From Flavobacterium sp. SH_e (GTDB lineage: Bacteria > Bacteroidota > Bacteroidia > Flavobacteriales > Flavobacteriaceae): 64,000 bases of DNA. Below, piece after piece: positions 18,142 through 27,549 of the stretch. Within the stretch, counting starts at the first letter, position 1. Every line of letters starts with the position of its first letter. Location: NCBI RefSeq assembly GCF_025717045.1, contig NZ_JAOVZN010000001.1, positions 558,001 to 622,000 on the forward strand, written 5' to 3'. Both the position numbers and the translations under genes were made by a program. Below the pieces are notes generated by a model. The model did not search any database. It was given only the letters and a program-made list of their open reading frames with translations, and was not told where the DNA came from.

Positions 18142-18226
18142 TTAAGTTGCTAAGATAATAAGATGCTAAGCTACTAAGAAACTAAAAAAACTTAGAATCT
18201 CTGTACCTTAGCATCTTAGAAACTTA
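18142..18226. repeat. Word-repeat inverted element (CTTAGCATCTTAG family)
   Basis: The left arm (18142-18185) and right arm (18191-18226) are imperfect inverted copies made from CTAAG/AGATGCTAAG words. The right arm runs into the stop codon of the downstream exonuclease gene. Related single arms lie at 34595-34630 and 50033-50067. Confidence 0.7.
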
Positions 18227-18994
18227 CTTTGTATTTAATTTTCTCAATTTAATTGCTGTCAAAACTTTTTTGGTGTACAACGGAAAATCAGCATTTTGAA
18301 TCCAGCTGAAATATCCAGGTTCTGTTTCTAGAACTTTTTCCACTTTTGCACCTTTATGTTTTCCAAAAGTAAAAATTTCTTCGTCATCTTGATCAAAAGC
18401 AATCATTCCTGCAAAATCGGCGATTTTTTTACGAGTTGTAAATTCAGATAATGATTTCATATCATTTTCTAATTCTGGATAACGATCTAATTGTGCTTTT
18501 AAAATTTCGTAAGTCGCCATTGTATCAGCTTCAGCTGAATGGGCATTGTCTAAACTTTTTCCACAATAAAACTTCAAAGCTGCACTTAAAGTACGCTCTT
18601 CCATTTTATGAAAAATTGTTTGAACATCGACAGAAACTTTGTTTTTCATATCAAAATCAACTCCCGCACGAAGCAATTCTTCTGCAAGAAGCGGAATATC
18701 GAAACGATCTGAATTAAATCCGCCCAAGTCACTGTCTTTAATCATATTGTGAATATGCGGAGCAAGTTCTGCAAAAGTTGGTTCGTTAGCCACTTTTTCA
18801 TCAGTGATGCCATGAACTGCAGTTGTTTGTGGAGGAATTGGAATTGTTGGATTAACCAACCAAGTCTTACTTTCTTTATTTCCGTTAGGAAAAACTTTGA
18901 ATATTGAAATTTCTACGATTCTATCTTTACCGATATCAATTCCCGTTGTTTCGAGATCAAAAAAGCAAATTGGCTTGTTAAGTTTTAATTCCAT
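18224..18994 (-). CDS. DEDDh 3'-5' exonuclease (DnaQ/ExoX-like)
   Basis: 256 residues. Exonuclease motifs: FFDLETTGID (Asp13, Glu15), GGFNSDRFDIPLL, and H-S-A-E-A-D (DEDDh His and Asp). The C-terminal part (about 205-245), with F-G-K-H-K-G and Y-F-S-W-I, resembles the small domain appended to ExoX-type nucleases. Likely DNA repair or proofreading-like trimming in the cytoplasm. Has a TACATTTG -7 element just upstream. Its stop codon sits within a word-repeat arm. Confidence 0.9.
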   Translation of the reverse strand: MELKLNKPICFFDLETTGIDIGKDRIVEISIFKVFPNGNKESKTWLVNPTIPIPPQTTAVHGITDEKVANEPTFAELAPHIHNMIKDSDLGGFNSDRFDIPLLAEELLRAGVDFDMKNKVSVDVQTIFHKMEERTLSAALKFYCGKSLDNAHSAEADTMATYEILKAQLDRYPELENDMKSLSEFTTRKKIADFAGMIAFDQDDEEIFTFGKHKGAKVEKVLETEPGYFSWIQNADFPLYTKKVLTAIKLRKLNTK

Positions 18995-19014
18995 TTCTAA
19001 TTTTTATAAGTTTA

Positions 19015-19022
19015 CAAATGTA
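19015..19022 (-). promoter_or_regulatory. -7 element for the exonuclease gene
   Basis: Reads TACATTTG on the minus strand, about 20 bp before the ATG. Confidence 0.45.
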
Positions 19023-19153
19023 ATTTTTAAAGCCGAATATCCTCCTTTATTCTGATTTTTTTTGTCGAAAAATGCTTTCAAATCCTAATTTTAACTTTTC
19101 AAAAATAAGTCCTACACTGGATTACGCATTTCTACTTAATTCTTTTCTTACAA

Positions 19154-19192
19154 AACAAAAAAATCCGACAAGTTTAAAACTTATCGGATTTG
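19154..19192 (-). terminator. Terminator after the E2 gene
   Basis: AAATCCGACAAGTTT (19161-19175) pairs with AAACTTATCGGATTT (19177-19191), followed by a T run on the minus strand. Confidence 0.85.
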
Positions 19193-19213
19193 AATTTATT
19201 TTATAATTGATTT

Positions 19214-20584
19214 TTAGAAATCTCTATCTACATCAAAAGCTTCTAAATATTCTGCTACTCTTTTTACAAAACTTCCTCCAAGCGCTCCATCAACAACTCT
19301 ATGATCGTAAGAGTGAGACAAGAACATTTTTTGGCGAATTCCAATGAAATCTCCTTCTGGAGTTTCGATAACTGCAGGAACTTTACGAATCGCTCCAAGT
19401 GCTAAAATTCCAACTTGTGGCTGATTGATAATTGGCGTTCCGAAAACACTACCAAAAGTACCAACGTTTGTTACCGTGTAAGTTCCGCCTTGCGTATCGT
19501 CTGGTTTTAGTTTTCCAGCTTTTGCACGGTTTCCTAAATCGTTAACCGCTTTTGCCATTCCAACCAAATTCAATTGATCTGCATTTTTAATCACAGGAAC
19601 AATTAAATTTCCGTTTGGCAATGCCGCTGCCATTCCTAAATTGATATTTTTCTTTTTAATGATATACTCTCCGTCAACAGAGATATTCATTCCAGGGAAA
19701 TCTTTTAAAGCTTTTGCAACAGCTTCCATCATAATTGGAGTAAAAGTCAATTTCTCACCTTCTCTTTTTTCGAAAGCTGCTTTTACCTTATCTCTCCATT
19801 TTACAATATTTGTTACGTCTACTTCAATAAAAGATTGTACGTGAGCCGAAGTTTGAACTGAAGCCACCATATAACCTGAAATCAGTTTGCGCATTCTATC
19901 CATTTCCACAATTTCATCCCCTCCGTTTACAGAAACTGGAACTGCTTGTTGGCTTTTTTGAGCAACAGGTTCTAGAGTTTTTGTAGTTTCAGCTTTTGGA
20001 GCTTCAACTTTAGGAGTTTCAACAACTATTTTCGGAGCCGCTTCAACTGTTTGTGGCGCTTGAACAGAACCTGATTTACGATCTTCTACATATTTTAAAA
20101 TATCTTCTTTAGTTACTCGTCCGTCTTTTCCTGAACCAGCAATATTTTCAAGTTCGTTTAAAGAAACGCCTTCTTCTTTTGCAATATTTTTTACTAATGG
20201 AGAAAAGAATTTATCTGATGCTGAGAAATCTTGAGAAGTTACTGTTTCTTTAACCGCTTCGATTGTTTTTTCAATTTCAGCAACTTCAGCAGGAGCTGCA
20301 GTTTCTTCAACTTTATTTGTCGCTGCAGTTGGCTCGTCGCCTCCTTCAGTTTCAATAATCGCGATCGTTTGCCCTACTTGCACTAAATCATCTTTACCAA
20401 ACAATTGCTCAACTAAAATTCCTGATACTTCACTAGGCACTTCGCTGTCAACTTTATCTGTTGCAATTTCGAGTACGGCTTCATCAGCCTCAATTTTGTC
20501 TCCAACTTCTTTCAACCAATTTGTAATAGTTGCTTCAGCGACACTTTCTCCCATTTTAGGAAGCTTTAATTCAAATCTTGCCAT
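19214..20584 (-). CDS. 2-oxo acid dehydrogenase complex E2 (dihydrolipoamide acyltransferase)
   Basis: 456 residues. One lipoyl domain (about 1-78; lipoyl-Lys44 in ATDKVDSEVPS), an Ala/Pro-rich linker, a peripheral subunit-binding domain (about 122-165, SPLVKNIAKEEGV), a second Pro/Ala linker, and the catalytic domain ending with YDHRVVDGALGG (His428, Asp432). It is the acyltransferase core of a pyruvate, branched-chain or similar complex. E1 and E3 are not adjacent; the sequence resembles Bacteroidota E2s linked to branched-chain keto acids, but specificity is not decided. Single-gene unit. Confidence 0.93.
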   Translation of the reverse strand: MARFELKLPKMGESVAEATITNWLKEVGDKIEADEAVLEIATDKVDSEVPSEVSGILVEQLFGKDDLVQVGQTIAIIETEGGDEPTAATNKVEETAAPAEVAEIEKTIEAVKETVTSQDFSASDKFFSPLVKNIAKEEGVSLNELENIAGSGKDGRVTKEDILKYVEDRKSGSVQAPQTVEAAPKIVVETPKVEAPKAETTKTLEPVAQKSQQAVPVSVNGGDEIVEMDRMRKLISGYMVASVQTSAHVQSFIEVDVTNIVKWRDKVKAAFEKREGEKLTFTPIMMEAVAKALKDFPGMNISVDGEYIIKKKNINLGMAAALPNGNLIVPVIKNADQLNLVGMAKAVNDLGNRAKAGKLKPDDTQGGTYTVTNVGTFGSVFGTPIINQPQVGILALGAIRKVPAVIETPEGDFIGIRQKMFLSHSYDHRVVDGALGGSFVKRVAEYLEAFDVDRDF

Positions 20585-20668
20585 ATTGTTAATCTAAAAG
20601 ATGTTTTTGATTTTCAGATTGCGAAATTAATGAATATTTTAAACATAAATTACACTTAATATAATTTT

Positions 20669-21832
20669 TTACTCAATTTTTATAATTTGCCCTCTATCAT
20701 TTCTGGAATCGCTTCCAATAATAAAATGGGTATTTTTGGGTAAAATTTTAAAAGTAATACTCTTATCTTTAAGAGTTTCTATGATTTCGATACATTTTTT
20801 GAACGAAATGTATCGATTATCCAAAATGATTTCGATCTTTTTTCCCTTAAAAATCAGGCACGAATTTACCATTTTTTCTTTCGGGATTTCTAAAAAGCTT
20901 ACTTTATTTTTTAAAGTTAAAGCTAATTTTTGAGACAAATCTTCATTTAAAGAATAAAAAACATACGATTCTGGATTCGGTTTTATTCTTGTTTTACCTT
21001 GAAACATTTTTATAAAAGAGAAAAACCAAGTCCCCATTTGGATAAAAAAACTAAAAAACAATGGTTTCTTAAAATGCTTCTGATAAAAGAAATTCATTGC
21101 TTCCTGAAAATGAAGCATATATTTTTCGTCTTTTATTGTGCTTTCTCCTTTATAATGTAAAACAGTTGTTTCGTGAAAATAATAGTTTGTTTTTTCTTTC
21201 AGTAATGCGCGATACGATAAATCAATGTCGTCAGCATACATGAAACAATCTTCATCAAAACCATTTAAATCTTCATATAGTTTTCTTTCTAAAAACATAA
21301 AAGCGCCAACTAGAATATCTACTTTTCCAGTTTCATATTCATTTAAATGTTGTGCATAATATTGATTTAAAAATCTGGTTTTAGGAAAGATTTTATACAA
21401 TCCGAAAATTTTTGTAAAAGAAACCCAAGGCGTTGGAACTCCGCGTTTACTTTCCGGAAGAAATTCTCCTGTTCCGTCAATTAATTTACAGCCAATGATT
21501 CCGAGATTGTTTTGCCTTTCGGCGAAAGCCAGAATCTTTCTAAAAGTATCTTCTGCAACAACGGTATCTGGATTTAAAATACAAACGTACTTTCCTTTCG
21601 CTTGACGAACACCAATATTATTGCCTTTTGGAAAACCGAAATTTTCTTTGTTTTCAATTAGTTTAACGTCTGAAAATTTTTCTTTCACCATCAAAACACT
21701 TTCGTCTGATGAATTATTATCCACTACAATAATTTCAGCATCGATTGACGCAATTGCTTCCTGAACACTTAAAAGGCACTGTTCGAGAAAGTAACGCACA
21801 TTGTAATTGAGAATGACAACCGATAATTGCAT
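20669..21832 (-). CDS. Family 2 glycosyltransferase
   Basis: 387 residues. GT-A fold: SVVILNYNVRYFLEQCLLSV, then IIVVDNNSSDES, NFGFPKGNNIG, ILNPDTVV (the D-x-D region) and YADDIDLSYRA for the acceptor/catalytic Asp. WbbL/rhamnosyltransferase-like members make cell-surface polysaccharide. A hydrophobic patch near 255-275 may attach it to the membrane. It starts 32 bp downstream of the beta-barrel gene in the same orientation. Confidence 0.9.
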   Translation of the reverse strand: MQLSVVILNYNVRYFLEQCLLSVQEAIASIDAEIIVVDNNSSDESVLMVKEKFSDVKLIENKENFGFPKGNNIGVRQAKGKYVCILNPDTVVAEDTFRKILAFAERQNNLGIIGCKLIDGTGEFLPESKRGVPTPWVSFTKIFGLYKIFPKTRFLNQYYAQHLNEYETGKVDILVGAFMFLERKLYEDLNGFDEDCFMYADDIDLSYRALLKEKTNYYFHETTVLHYKGESTIKDEKYMLHFQEAMNFFYQKHFKKPLFFSFFIQMGTWFFSFIKMFQGKTRIKPNPESYVFYSLNEDLSQKLALTLKNKVSFLEIPKEKMVNSCLIFKGKKIEIILDNRYISFKKCIEIIETLKDKSITFKILPKNTHFIIGSDSRNDRGQIIKIE

Positions 21833-21863
21833 GAATAATTGAATCTGTAGATTTTGGCCGAAG

Positions 21864-23030
21864 TTAGAAATTTTCTGATAACCCCAAACGAAGTGACCAA
21901 TCGTTTTTACTAATTCCGTAATCTAAAGCTAAATTACTTCCGTTTCTTTTATTCCATTTTATGCGGATTCCAGTTCCAACAGCGGGATTCCATTTTTTAA
22001 ATTGATAAGTATCTATTCTTGAAACAGAAGAAACATTGGTAAAAAAAACTGCTCCAAAAAATCCGTTTCGGCTAATATCTGTTCGATATTCAGTTTCAAA
22101 ATAAGCCAAAGCATTACTTCTATATCTGTTTTTAGTAAATCCACGACCCGTTTTTCCTTCACGATCCCAGCCAATACTTGGCAGGTCCAAATAATGAGGT
22201 TTTCCTCCAAACGTTGACCAAAAAAAAGCTCTAGAAGCCCAAACCCGATGTTTGGTTTTGCTAAAGGAATGATATTTTCTGGCATCAAAATACAAAGACT
22301 GCCATTTATCACCTTCAACTCCGCTGGTATTAATTCGCAAATCGGCTTCGATATATAAACCTTTTTCAGGATTAATAATATTTTCCCTGGAATCGTAAAG
22401 TCCTTGAAATGCAAAACCAAACGAAGTTTCGTTAGAATAATCTCCATTCATATATTGGTAATAATCGGTTTCCCCTTCTATATAAGATTCTTCAGAAATG
22501 TTTTTATAATTATCCAAAAGAAAACCAACTCCTAGTCGATAATTGCCGACAATCTGTCTCGTTATAAACTGATAAAAACGCCATTGCTGATAGTCGAGTG
22601 TTGACATTTCTTCTTTGGAATCATGTTCTCCCAAGCCATATGTGAGCTGCGGATAAATCATATAACGATAATCTCCAATAAGACTCCATTTATTATCTTT
22701 TGAATAAATATAAGATTGAATTGGAAATACAAATTGTTTGCTAAAACTAAAATAAGGTGAAAAAGTAATCTGAGACATTCTGGTCGTTTCAGGATCGCCT
22801 AAATAAAATGTGGTCAAAAAAGAAACAACCAAACCAGTGCTAGAATTAACTCCAACAGGAACTGGCAACAAAGAAAAAGTCAGTTTTCTTTTTCTTTCTG
22901 GACGAATAGTATCTTGCTTGTCAAAAACCCGATGAATAACATCTAAAATATCTCGTGTGCCCACATCTGTGCTATCATTTTGAGCCTGACAAAACGATCC
23001 TATTAAAAATAAAACTAAGAAGTATTTCAT
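21864..23030 (-). CDS. BamA/TamA-like (bacterial surface antigen) outer membrane beta-barrel
   Basis: 388 residues from the ATG at 23030; a TTG 21 bp further out would add seven residues before the signal peptide and is unlikely. Signal peptide MKYFLVLFLIGSFCQAQ, then a barrel of alternating strands: S-Y-I-Y-S-K-D-N-K-W-S, G-F-A-F-Q-G-L-Y-D-S-R-E-N, P-E-K-G-L-Y-I-E-A-D-L-R, and a C-terminal L-R-L-G-L-S-E-N-F. No POTRA domains, so it is a stand-alone Omp85-type barrel. Role unknown; possibly a lipid or polysaccharide export partner of the adjacent glycosyltransferase. Confidence 0.8.
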   Translation of the reverse strand: MKYFLVLFLIGSFCQAQNDSTDVGTRDILDVIHRVFDKQDTIRPERKRKLTFSLLPVPVGVNSSTGLVVSFLTTFYLGDPETTRMSQITFSPYFSFSKQFVFPIQSYIYSKDNKWSLIGDYRYMIYPQLTYGLGEHDSKEEMSTLDYQQWRFYQFITRQIVGNYRLGVGFLLDNYKNISEESYIEGETDYYQYMNGDYSNETSFGFAFQGLYDSRENIINPEKGLYIEADLRINTSGVEGDKWQSLYFDARKYHSFSKTKHRVWASRAFFWSTFGGKPHYLDLPSIGWDREGKTGRGFTKNRYRSNALAYFETEYRTDISRNGFFGAVFFTNVSSVSRIDTYQFKKWNPAVGTGIRIKWNKRNGSNLALDYGISKNDWSLRLGLSENF

Positions 23031-23148
23031 TTTTAAACTATTCACACACAATATCTTAAAAACCGTCTCTTACAAATTTAAAATTTTATTAAGAATAACA
23101 ATAAAAATTTTGGATGAATAAAAAAGAATTTCGGATGAATCAAAAAGT

Positions 23149-23156
23149 TATATTTG
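23149..23156 (+). promoter_or_regulatory. -7 element and start decision for the 23192 gene
   Basis: TATATTTG is an exact -7 match located downstream of the ATGs at 23114 and 23135, so translation should begin at the ATG at 23192. Confidence 0.5.
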
Positions 23157-23191
23157 AAACACTAAATTATTTGATTTTGAAAACCTTAAAT

Positions 23192-23752
23192 ATGTTTCGT
23201 CTTTGTATTTTTCTTCCATTGCTTATAATCTTTGGCTTTTCGGTAAGCGATCAGAAAAAAGAAATAAATCTCGTAAAAACGAATAAATGGTTTATTGCTG
23301 GACCTTCTGTAGAAAATGAAGAAATGATAAATAAGTTTCGCCTGGAAAACGGAATTGTTGCGGTCACTGCAAAAGACAATCCGAAAGGCGAAATAGAATT
23401 AAATGTTATGATTACGCCTTCTGAAACTAATGACGGAGTTCCAACTAATCTTTCAGATCATTCTAAATATGTCGAAATTACCTATCAATCGACGCAAATT
23501 ATAAAATTGCAAGCAAGAGAAGGAAATGAAGAAGGAACTGGCTGTATTCATGGGGGTTCGCACCCCAGAGCTAGCATTCCTGCTTCTCCCAAACATTTCT
23601 CTACAATAAAAATTCCTTGGTCAGATTTCAGACAAGACGAACTTCCAAATGGAAAAATTTTAGATATTCATAATTTATGCAAATTCAACTTCGTGAATTA
23701 CAATCCTGTTTCTGGGTCTGTATTGAAGATAAAATCTGTTATTATAAATTGA
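23192..23752 (+). CDS. Secreted protein of unknown function
   Basis: 186 residues from the ATG at 23192. In-frame ATGs at 23114 and 23135 would add a 26-residue lead ahead of the signal peptide and lie upstream of a consensus -7 box, so I reject them. The signal peptide is MFRLCIFLPLLIIFGFSVS. The mature part is beta-rich (KWFIAGPSVENEEM, KYVEITYQSTQIIKLQAREG) and ends with I-P-W-S-D-F-R..., loosely like a CIA30/CBM11 beta-sandwich, but I do not claim that fold. A Cys-His-rich loop GCIHGGSHPRAS lies mid-protein. Confidence 0.6.
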   Translation: MFRLCIFLPLLIIFGFSVSDQKKEINLVKTNKWFIAGPSVENEEMINKFRLENGIVAVTAKDNPKGEIELNVMITPSETNDGVPTNLSDHSKYVEITYQSTQIIKLQAREGNEEGTGCIHGGSHPRASIPASPKHFSTIKIPWSDFRQDELPNGKILDIHNLCKFNFVNYNPVSGSVLKIKSVIIN

Positions 23753-23754
23753 GA

Positions 23755-23945
23755 TTTTAACGCAAAGTGCGCAAAGATTTTTTAAGTGTTTTTTACAAAC
23801 GGTAAGTTCACAAAGCTTTGTGAACTTTATATTTTCTTAAAATATTTATCTAGAATTCTTTGTGCACTTTGCGAAAAAATCTTTGCGCGCTTTGCGTTAA
23901 AAAAATTCTCTCAAAAATCCTTTACGAACTTTGCGCTAAAAAAAT
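23755..23945. repeat. Word-repeat inverted element (CTTTGCG family) with central palindrome
   Basis: The left arm 23755-23783 and right arm 23874-23902 are inverted copies matching at 28 of 29 positions, built from GCAAAG/CTTTGCG words. Between them lies the perfect 20-bp palindrome GTTCACAAAGCTTTGTGAAC (23806-23825). Extra words follow to about 23940. It fills the junction of two convergent genes and probably ends both. Confidence 0.8.
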
Positions 23946-23958
23946 AGTTTCAATAAAA

Positions 23959-25149
23959 CTATAATTGCATCTGAATTTTATATCTATTTAGAATTTTCAT
24001 TACAAAAAGCATAATTATCGAAAATGCTAAAGACCATAGAATTCCCGGAACTCCTACTCTGAAATATCCTGGAATAATATGAAAGTTTATAAGCTTACAG
24101 AAATAATAAATAACACCTGGCAAAATATAAATCAATAACGGATTTGCTGCCGCAGGCATGAAAAATTCGCTCCATTTGGTTTGTTTTTTGACTTCCATTA
24201 GCCAATACAGAAAATAGAACAAAACAGTGCAAATCGCCGCTGAAAACATAGTCCAAGAAGGCGTTCCTTTTATTTTTGAAATTCCGAAATACGGACGAAG
24301 TAAAATTGCTGTCAGGGTAAACAAAACAATAAACCCAATTACAGGCCAATTGATTTTTGAACTGATTTTTCGATCGAAAAACAATAGCGAAATTACTACT
24401 CCAGCTGAAACTAAAGAAGCATGAGTAAGATGTCCGGCAATAAAACTAAGCCACGACGTATTTTGAACAAAAGAGTTTTCGGTTAAATTAAGAGAATTCA
24501 TTGCGACAGAAAAAATTAAAAATCCAATCATCGCCCATAAATTCCCTGAAACCAGCCAATAATAAATTACTGTAAATAAATACGCCCAACCAATCAAGCC
24601 TAGAATACCCCACCATTTTGGCGTCATTCCTCTTTCTCCAGTATCTTGAATATATAAAAAGTAAAGCGCAATAAGAACTAAAATTCCTCCATATTGCAAT
24701 ACATTTTTCAACCAAAGAGGAAAATCTTTTGGGTATTTGTTCCAAATTGGAATTGGCATTGCGTAAGCCAATAATCCCCAAAATGCTGGCTCAATAATCA
24801 TTTTTGAAGCATCATAACCATATTCGGCATTAACCATAAAAACACCAATTATTATAAGTGCTAATGCTCTTTTTAGCGTGTGCGTCCAGATGGTTTTCAG
24901 GCTGTCACCTTTAATCAATCTCGCATTAAAAGCAAACGGGATCGACATTCCGACAATGAATAAAAAAGCAGGAAAAACTAAATCAACAAAAGTCATTGCA
25001 TCTGCATCTGCTGGCATATGTTTCATCCATTGTGGGACATTACTAATACTCGCCAGTTCGTTTACAAAAATCATTACAAAAATGGTAATTCCACGCAAAG
25101 CATCTATAGAAATGATTCTCTGATTGAATAAATTCTCTTTTATTTTCAT
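23959..25149 (-). CDS. DUF5009 membrane acyltransferase, second copy
   Basis: 396 residues, about 10-11 membrane segments. The N-terminal ISIDALRGITIFVMIFVNEL and F-V-D-L-V-F-P-A-F-L-F-I-V-G-M-S-I-P-F match the DUF5009/HGSNAT-like family seen at 8165-9436, but the two are clearly diverged (ancient paralogues). Predicted to acylate glycans using a cytoplasmic acyl donor. Monocistronic; it faces the convergent word-repeat element at its 3' end. Confidence 0.83.
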   Translation of the reverse strand: MKIKENLFNQRIISIDALRGITIFVMIFVNELASISNVPQWMKHMPADADAMTFVDLVFPAFLFIVGMSIPFAFNARLIKGDSLKTIWTHTLKRALALIIIGVFMVNAEYGYDASKMIIEPAFWGLLAYAMPIPIWNKYPKDFPLWLKNVLQYGGILVLIALYFLYIQDTGERGMTPKWWGILGLIGWAYLFTVIYYWLVSGNLWAMIGFLIFSVAMNSLNLTENSFVQNTSWLSFIAGHLTHASLVSAGVVISLLFFDRKISSKINWPVIGFIVLFTLTAILLRPYFGISKIKGTPSWTMFSAAICTVLFYFLYWLMEVKKQTKWSEFFMPAAANPLLIYILPGVIYYFCKLINFHIIPGYFRVGVPGILWSLAFSIIMLFVMKILNRYKIQMQL

Positions 25150-25261
25150 AATTTTTTACTTTTTTACTAAAAATCAAATATAACATAATTCTAAAATGTC
25201 TTATTAGAAATTCTAGATTAATTTTGTACTCTAATAAATTGAGTCACACATTTTTTACCCC

Positions 25262-25999
25262 ATGTTATCATTTTTCAAATCTAAACCCATTTTAAAAGAA
25301 CTGTTAAACGGTAGTTTTGTAGATATTCATTCTCACGTTCTACCAGGAATTGATGACGGAGCAAAAAATATTACCAAATCGATTGCGCTTGCAAAATCTC
25401 TGAAAGAATTAGGTATTTCTCAAATTATTACAACTCCGCATATCAATCATTATGTTTGGAACAATTCTCCTGAAATTATTCAGTCTAAACTTCAGGAAAC
25501 CCAAAATGCATTAAAAGAAAATAAAATTGAAACCCCAATTCGTGCCGCCGCAGAATATTTTATAGACAGCTGGTTTGAAAATCATTTTAAAGAAGAAAAA
25601 CTGCTTACCTTAAAAGAAAATTATGTTTTAGTGGAGATGTCTTATTTAAATGCTCCTTTAAACATTTATAAAACAATTTTTGAAATACAAGTTGCAGGTT
25701 ACATTCCTGTTTTGGCACATCCTGAAAGATATGTTTTCTATCATAATAAATTTTCAGAGTACGAAAAATTAAAAAATGCTGGATGTCGTTTTCAGTTGAA
25801 TTTACTTTCTACTGTAGAATATTATGGTTCTAAAATCACTAAAATGGCCGATGACCTTTTAGAGAAAGGAATGTATGATTTTTGCGGAACCGATGTTCAT
25901 CACAAAAAACATATTGAAGCTTTTGATAATAAACTAAAAATAAAAAATATAGATCCTTTAAAAGAGATTATAACGAATAATCAGTTTTTTAAATTTTAA
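25262..25999 (+). CDS. CpsB/YwqE-type tyrosine-protein phosphatase (PHP domain)
   Basis: 245 residues. PHP metal motif VDIHSHVLPGIDDG at 20-33, then TTPHINHY, AAAEYF, LAHPERY and CGTDVHH, which are metal ligands of CpsB/YwqE phosphatases. These dephosphorylate the tyrosine kinase that controls capsule/exopolysaccharide export. The kinase is not in this window. It converges with a sugar-phosphate transferase gene; only 5 bp separate the two stop codons and no terminator is seen. Confidence 0.9.
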   Translation: MLSFFKSKPILKELLNGSFVDIHSHVLPGIDDGAKNITKSIALAKSLKELGISQIITTPHINHYVWNNSPEIIQSKLQETQNALKENKIETPIRAAAEYFIDSWFENHFKEEKLLTLKENYVLVEMSYLNAPLNIYKTIFEIQVAGYIPVLAHPERYVFYHNKFSEYEKLKNAGCRFQLNLLSTVEYYGSKITKMADDLLEKGMYDFCGTDVHHKKHIEAFDNKLKIKNIDPLKEIITNNQFFKF

Positions 26000-26004
26000 A
26001 AAAT

Positions 26005-27423
26005 CTAATAAGCGTTTTCTTCCCCTTTAAAAATATTAATAACGGTTTTAACTATAATTCTCATATCGAGCAGAAAACTCCAGTTTTCGATATACCAGAT
26101 ATCGTATTCCACTCTATTTTCCATATCGCTTAAAGCCTTCGTTTCGCCTCTATAACCATTTACCTGCGCCCAGCCAGTAATTCCTGGTTTCGCATATTGA
26201 CGCACTAAATAATTGCTTATCAAATCGCTATATTCTTTAGCAAGTTTAACCATGTGCGGTCTTGGCCCCACAACAGACATATCTCCCCAAAAAACATTAA
26301 AAAACTGAGGTAATTCGTCGATACTTGTTTTACGAATAAAAGCACCAAATTTAGTAATGCGGGCATCTCCTTTTTCTGCTTGTTTATTGTGTGCCAAAAC
26401 GTTAACGTGCATACTTCTAAATTTCAAGCATGTAAAAGTTCTATTATCTCGACCAGATCTTTTTTGTTTAAAAAATACTGGCCCAGGCGATTCTAATTTG
26501 ATAATAATCATGATTATAGGAAACAGCCACGGGAAAATTAGCAATATTACCAGACTTGAAAAACAGACATCAAAAATCTTTTTTATAACCCTGTTTGAAG
26601 CAAACTCCATTGGTTCTGTACGAAACATTAAAACAGGAGTGTTTTCATAAAAAGTAACTTCTACTCTGCTTGCTTTTGTGTAGAGCTGAAAATCTGGAAT
26701 AAACTTTATGCGAACCATATTTTGTTCGCAAATCCTAATAAGTTCATTAATTATTTCGATGTTTTCAATGTGTAATGCAACATACATTTCATCGATTTTC
26801 TTATCAATTACAAAATTTTCCACCTCATCAAATTGTCCGATGATAAGAGCTGGATCAATGGTTGTTTCTATATTTTTTTTATCAAAAAAACCTAAGAATC
26901 GATATCCGTAAGTCAAATCTTTTCCGAGTACTTTACGAATTCTTTCTCCACTTTCATTGGCACCAACGATTATAAATGTCTTAAAATTATATCCTTTACT
27001 TCGAATATATTTTAGAAGTTTCATAGAAAAAAACCTCGTAAACATTAGCAGACTAAAAAAGATCAAATAAAAATACACCATTCTAAGCCTTGATATATCG
27101 CCATATTTTAGGTAAACAACCGAAATAGAAATTAAAGCTGCGTGAATTGAAATCTTTTTAATTGTTCGCCATAAAATAGATTCTATAGGCTCTATACGAA
27201 TGCTTCTATTCGAATCGCTTTGAAGCAATAATGCAATCCAGATTAAAGCCGCTAGCAAAGAAACCGTTCTTTCTTCTTTGGACAACAATTTATCTAAACT
27301 TCCAAATCTTGCCAATGCAGAAAGGACTGTTGCTAAATTCAGTAATATAACATCTACCACAACAAACAAAAGCTTGAAGTAACGCGAAATTCGGTAATGA
27401 GATAGTTGTTGTAAAATTTTCAT
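26005..27423 (-). CDS. Undecaprenyl-phosphate sugar-1-phosphate transferase (WcaJ-like)
   Basis: 472 residues from the ATG at 27423 (MKILQQLSHYRISRYFKLLF); an upstream in-frame ATG at 27489 would prepend 22 hydrophobic residues not usual in the family. Four N-terminal membrane helices, a CoA-binding-like cytosolic domain with IIVGANESGERI, a fifth helix, then the catalytic domain with F-F-K-Q-K-R-S-G, F-T-C-L-K-F-R-S-M, R-K-T-S-I-D-E-L-P-Q and VGPRPHMVKLAKEY. It starts lipid-linked sugar assembly for exopolysaccharide at the inner membrane. Confidence 0.92.
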   Translation of the reverse strand: MKILQQLSHYRISRYFKLLFVVVDVILLNLATVLSALARFGSLDKLLSKEERTVSLLAALIWIALLLQSDSNRSIRIEPIESILWRTIKKISIHAALISISVVYLKYGDISRLRMVYFYLIFFSLLMFTRFFSMKLLKYIRSKGYNFKTFIIVGANESGERIRKVLGKDLTYGYRFLGFFDKKNIETTIDPALIIGQFDEVENFVIDKKIDEMYVALHIENIEIINELIRICEQNMVRIKFIPDFQLYTKASRVEVTFYENTPVLMFRTEPMEFASNRVIKKIFDVCFSSLVILLIFPWLFPIIMIIIKLESPGPVFFKQKRSGRDNRTFTCLKFRSMHVNVLAHNKQAEKGDARITKFGAFIRKTSIDELPQFFNVFWGDMSVVGPRPHMVKLAKEYSDLISNYLVRQYAKPGITGWAQVNGYRGETKALSDMENRVEYDIWYIENWSFLLDMRIIVKTVINIFKGEENAY

Positions 27424-27549
27424 GACGGAGTTCAACTTTATCCTAAAAGACAAAAAAATGTCAAAAATAAAATCGATGCAAAATAACATTTAAATTATAT
27501 TTTTTGACACTTATTCTCTTCTAATTATTTAAAATTTTACCTTTAACGT

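Noticed and set aside
23755..23945. CRISPR-like repeats
   Set aside because: Repeat words are in inverted arms with no constant repeat plus equal-length unique spacers, and no cas genes are present.
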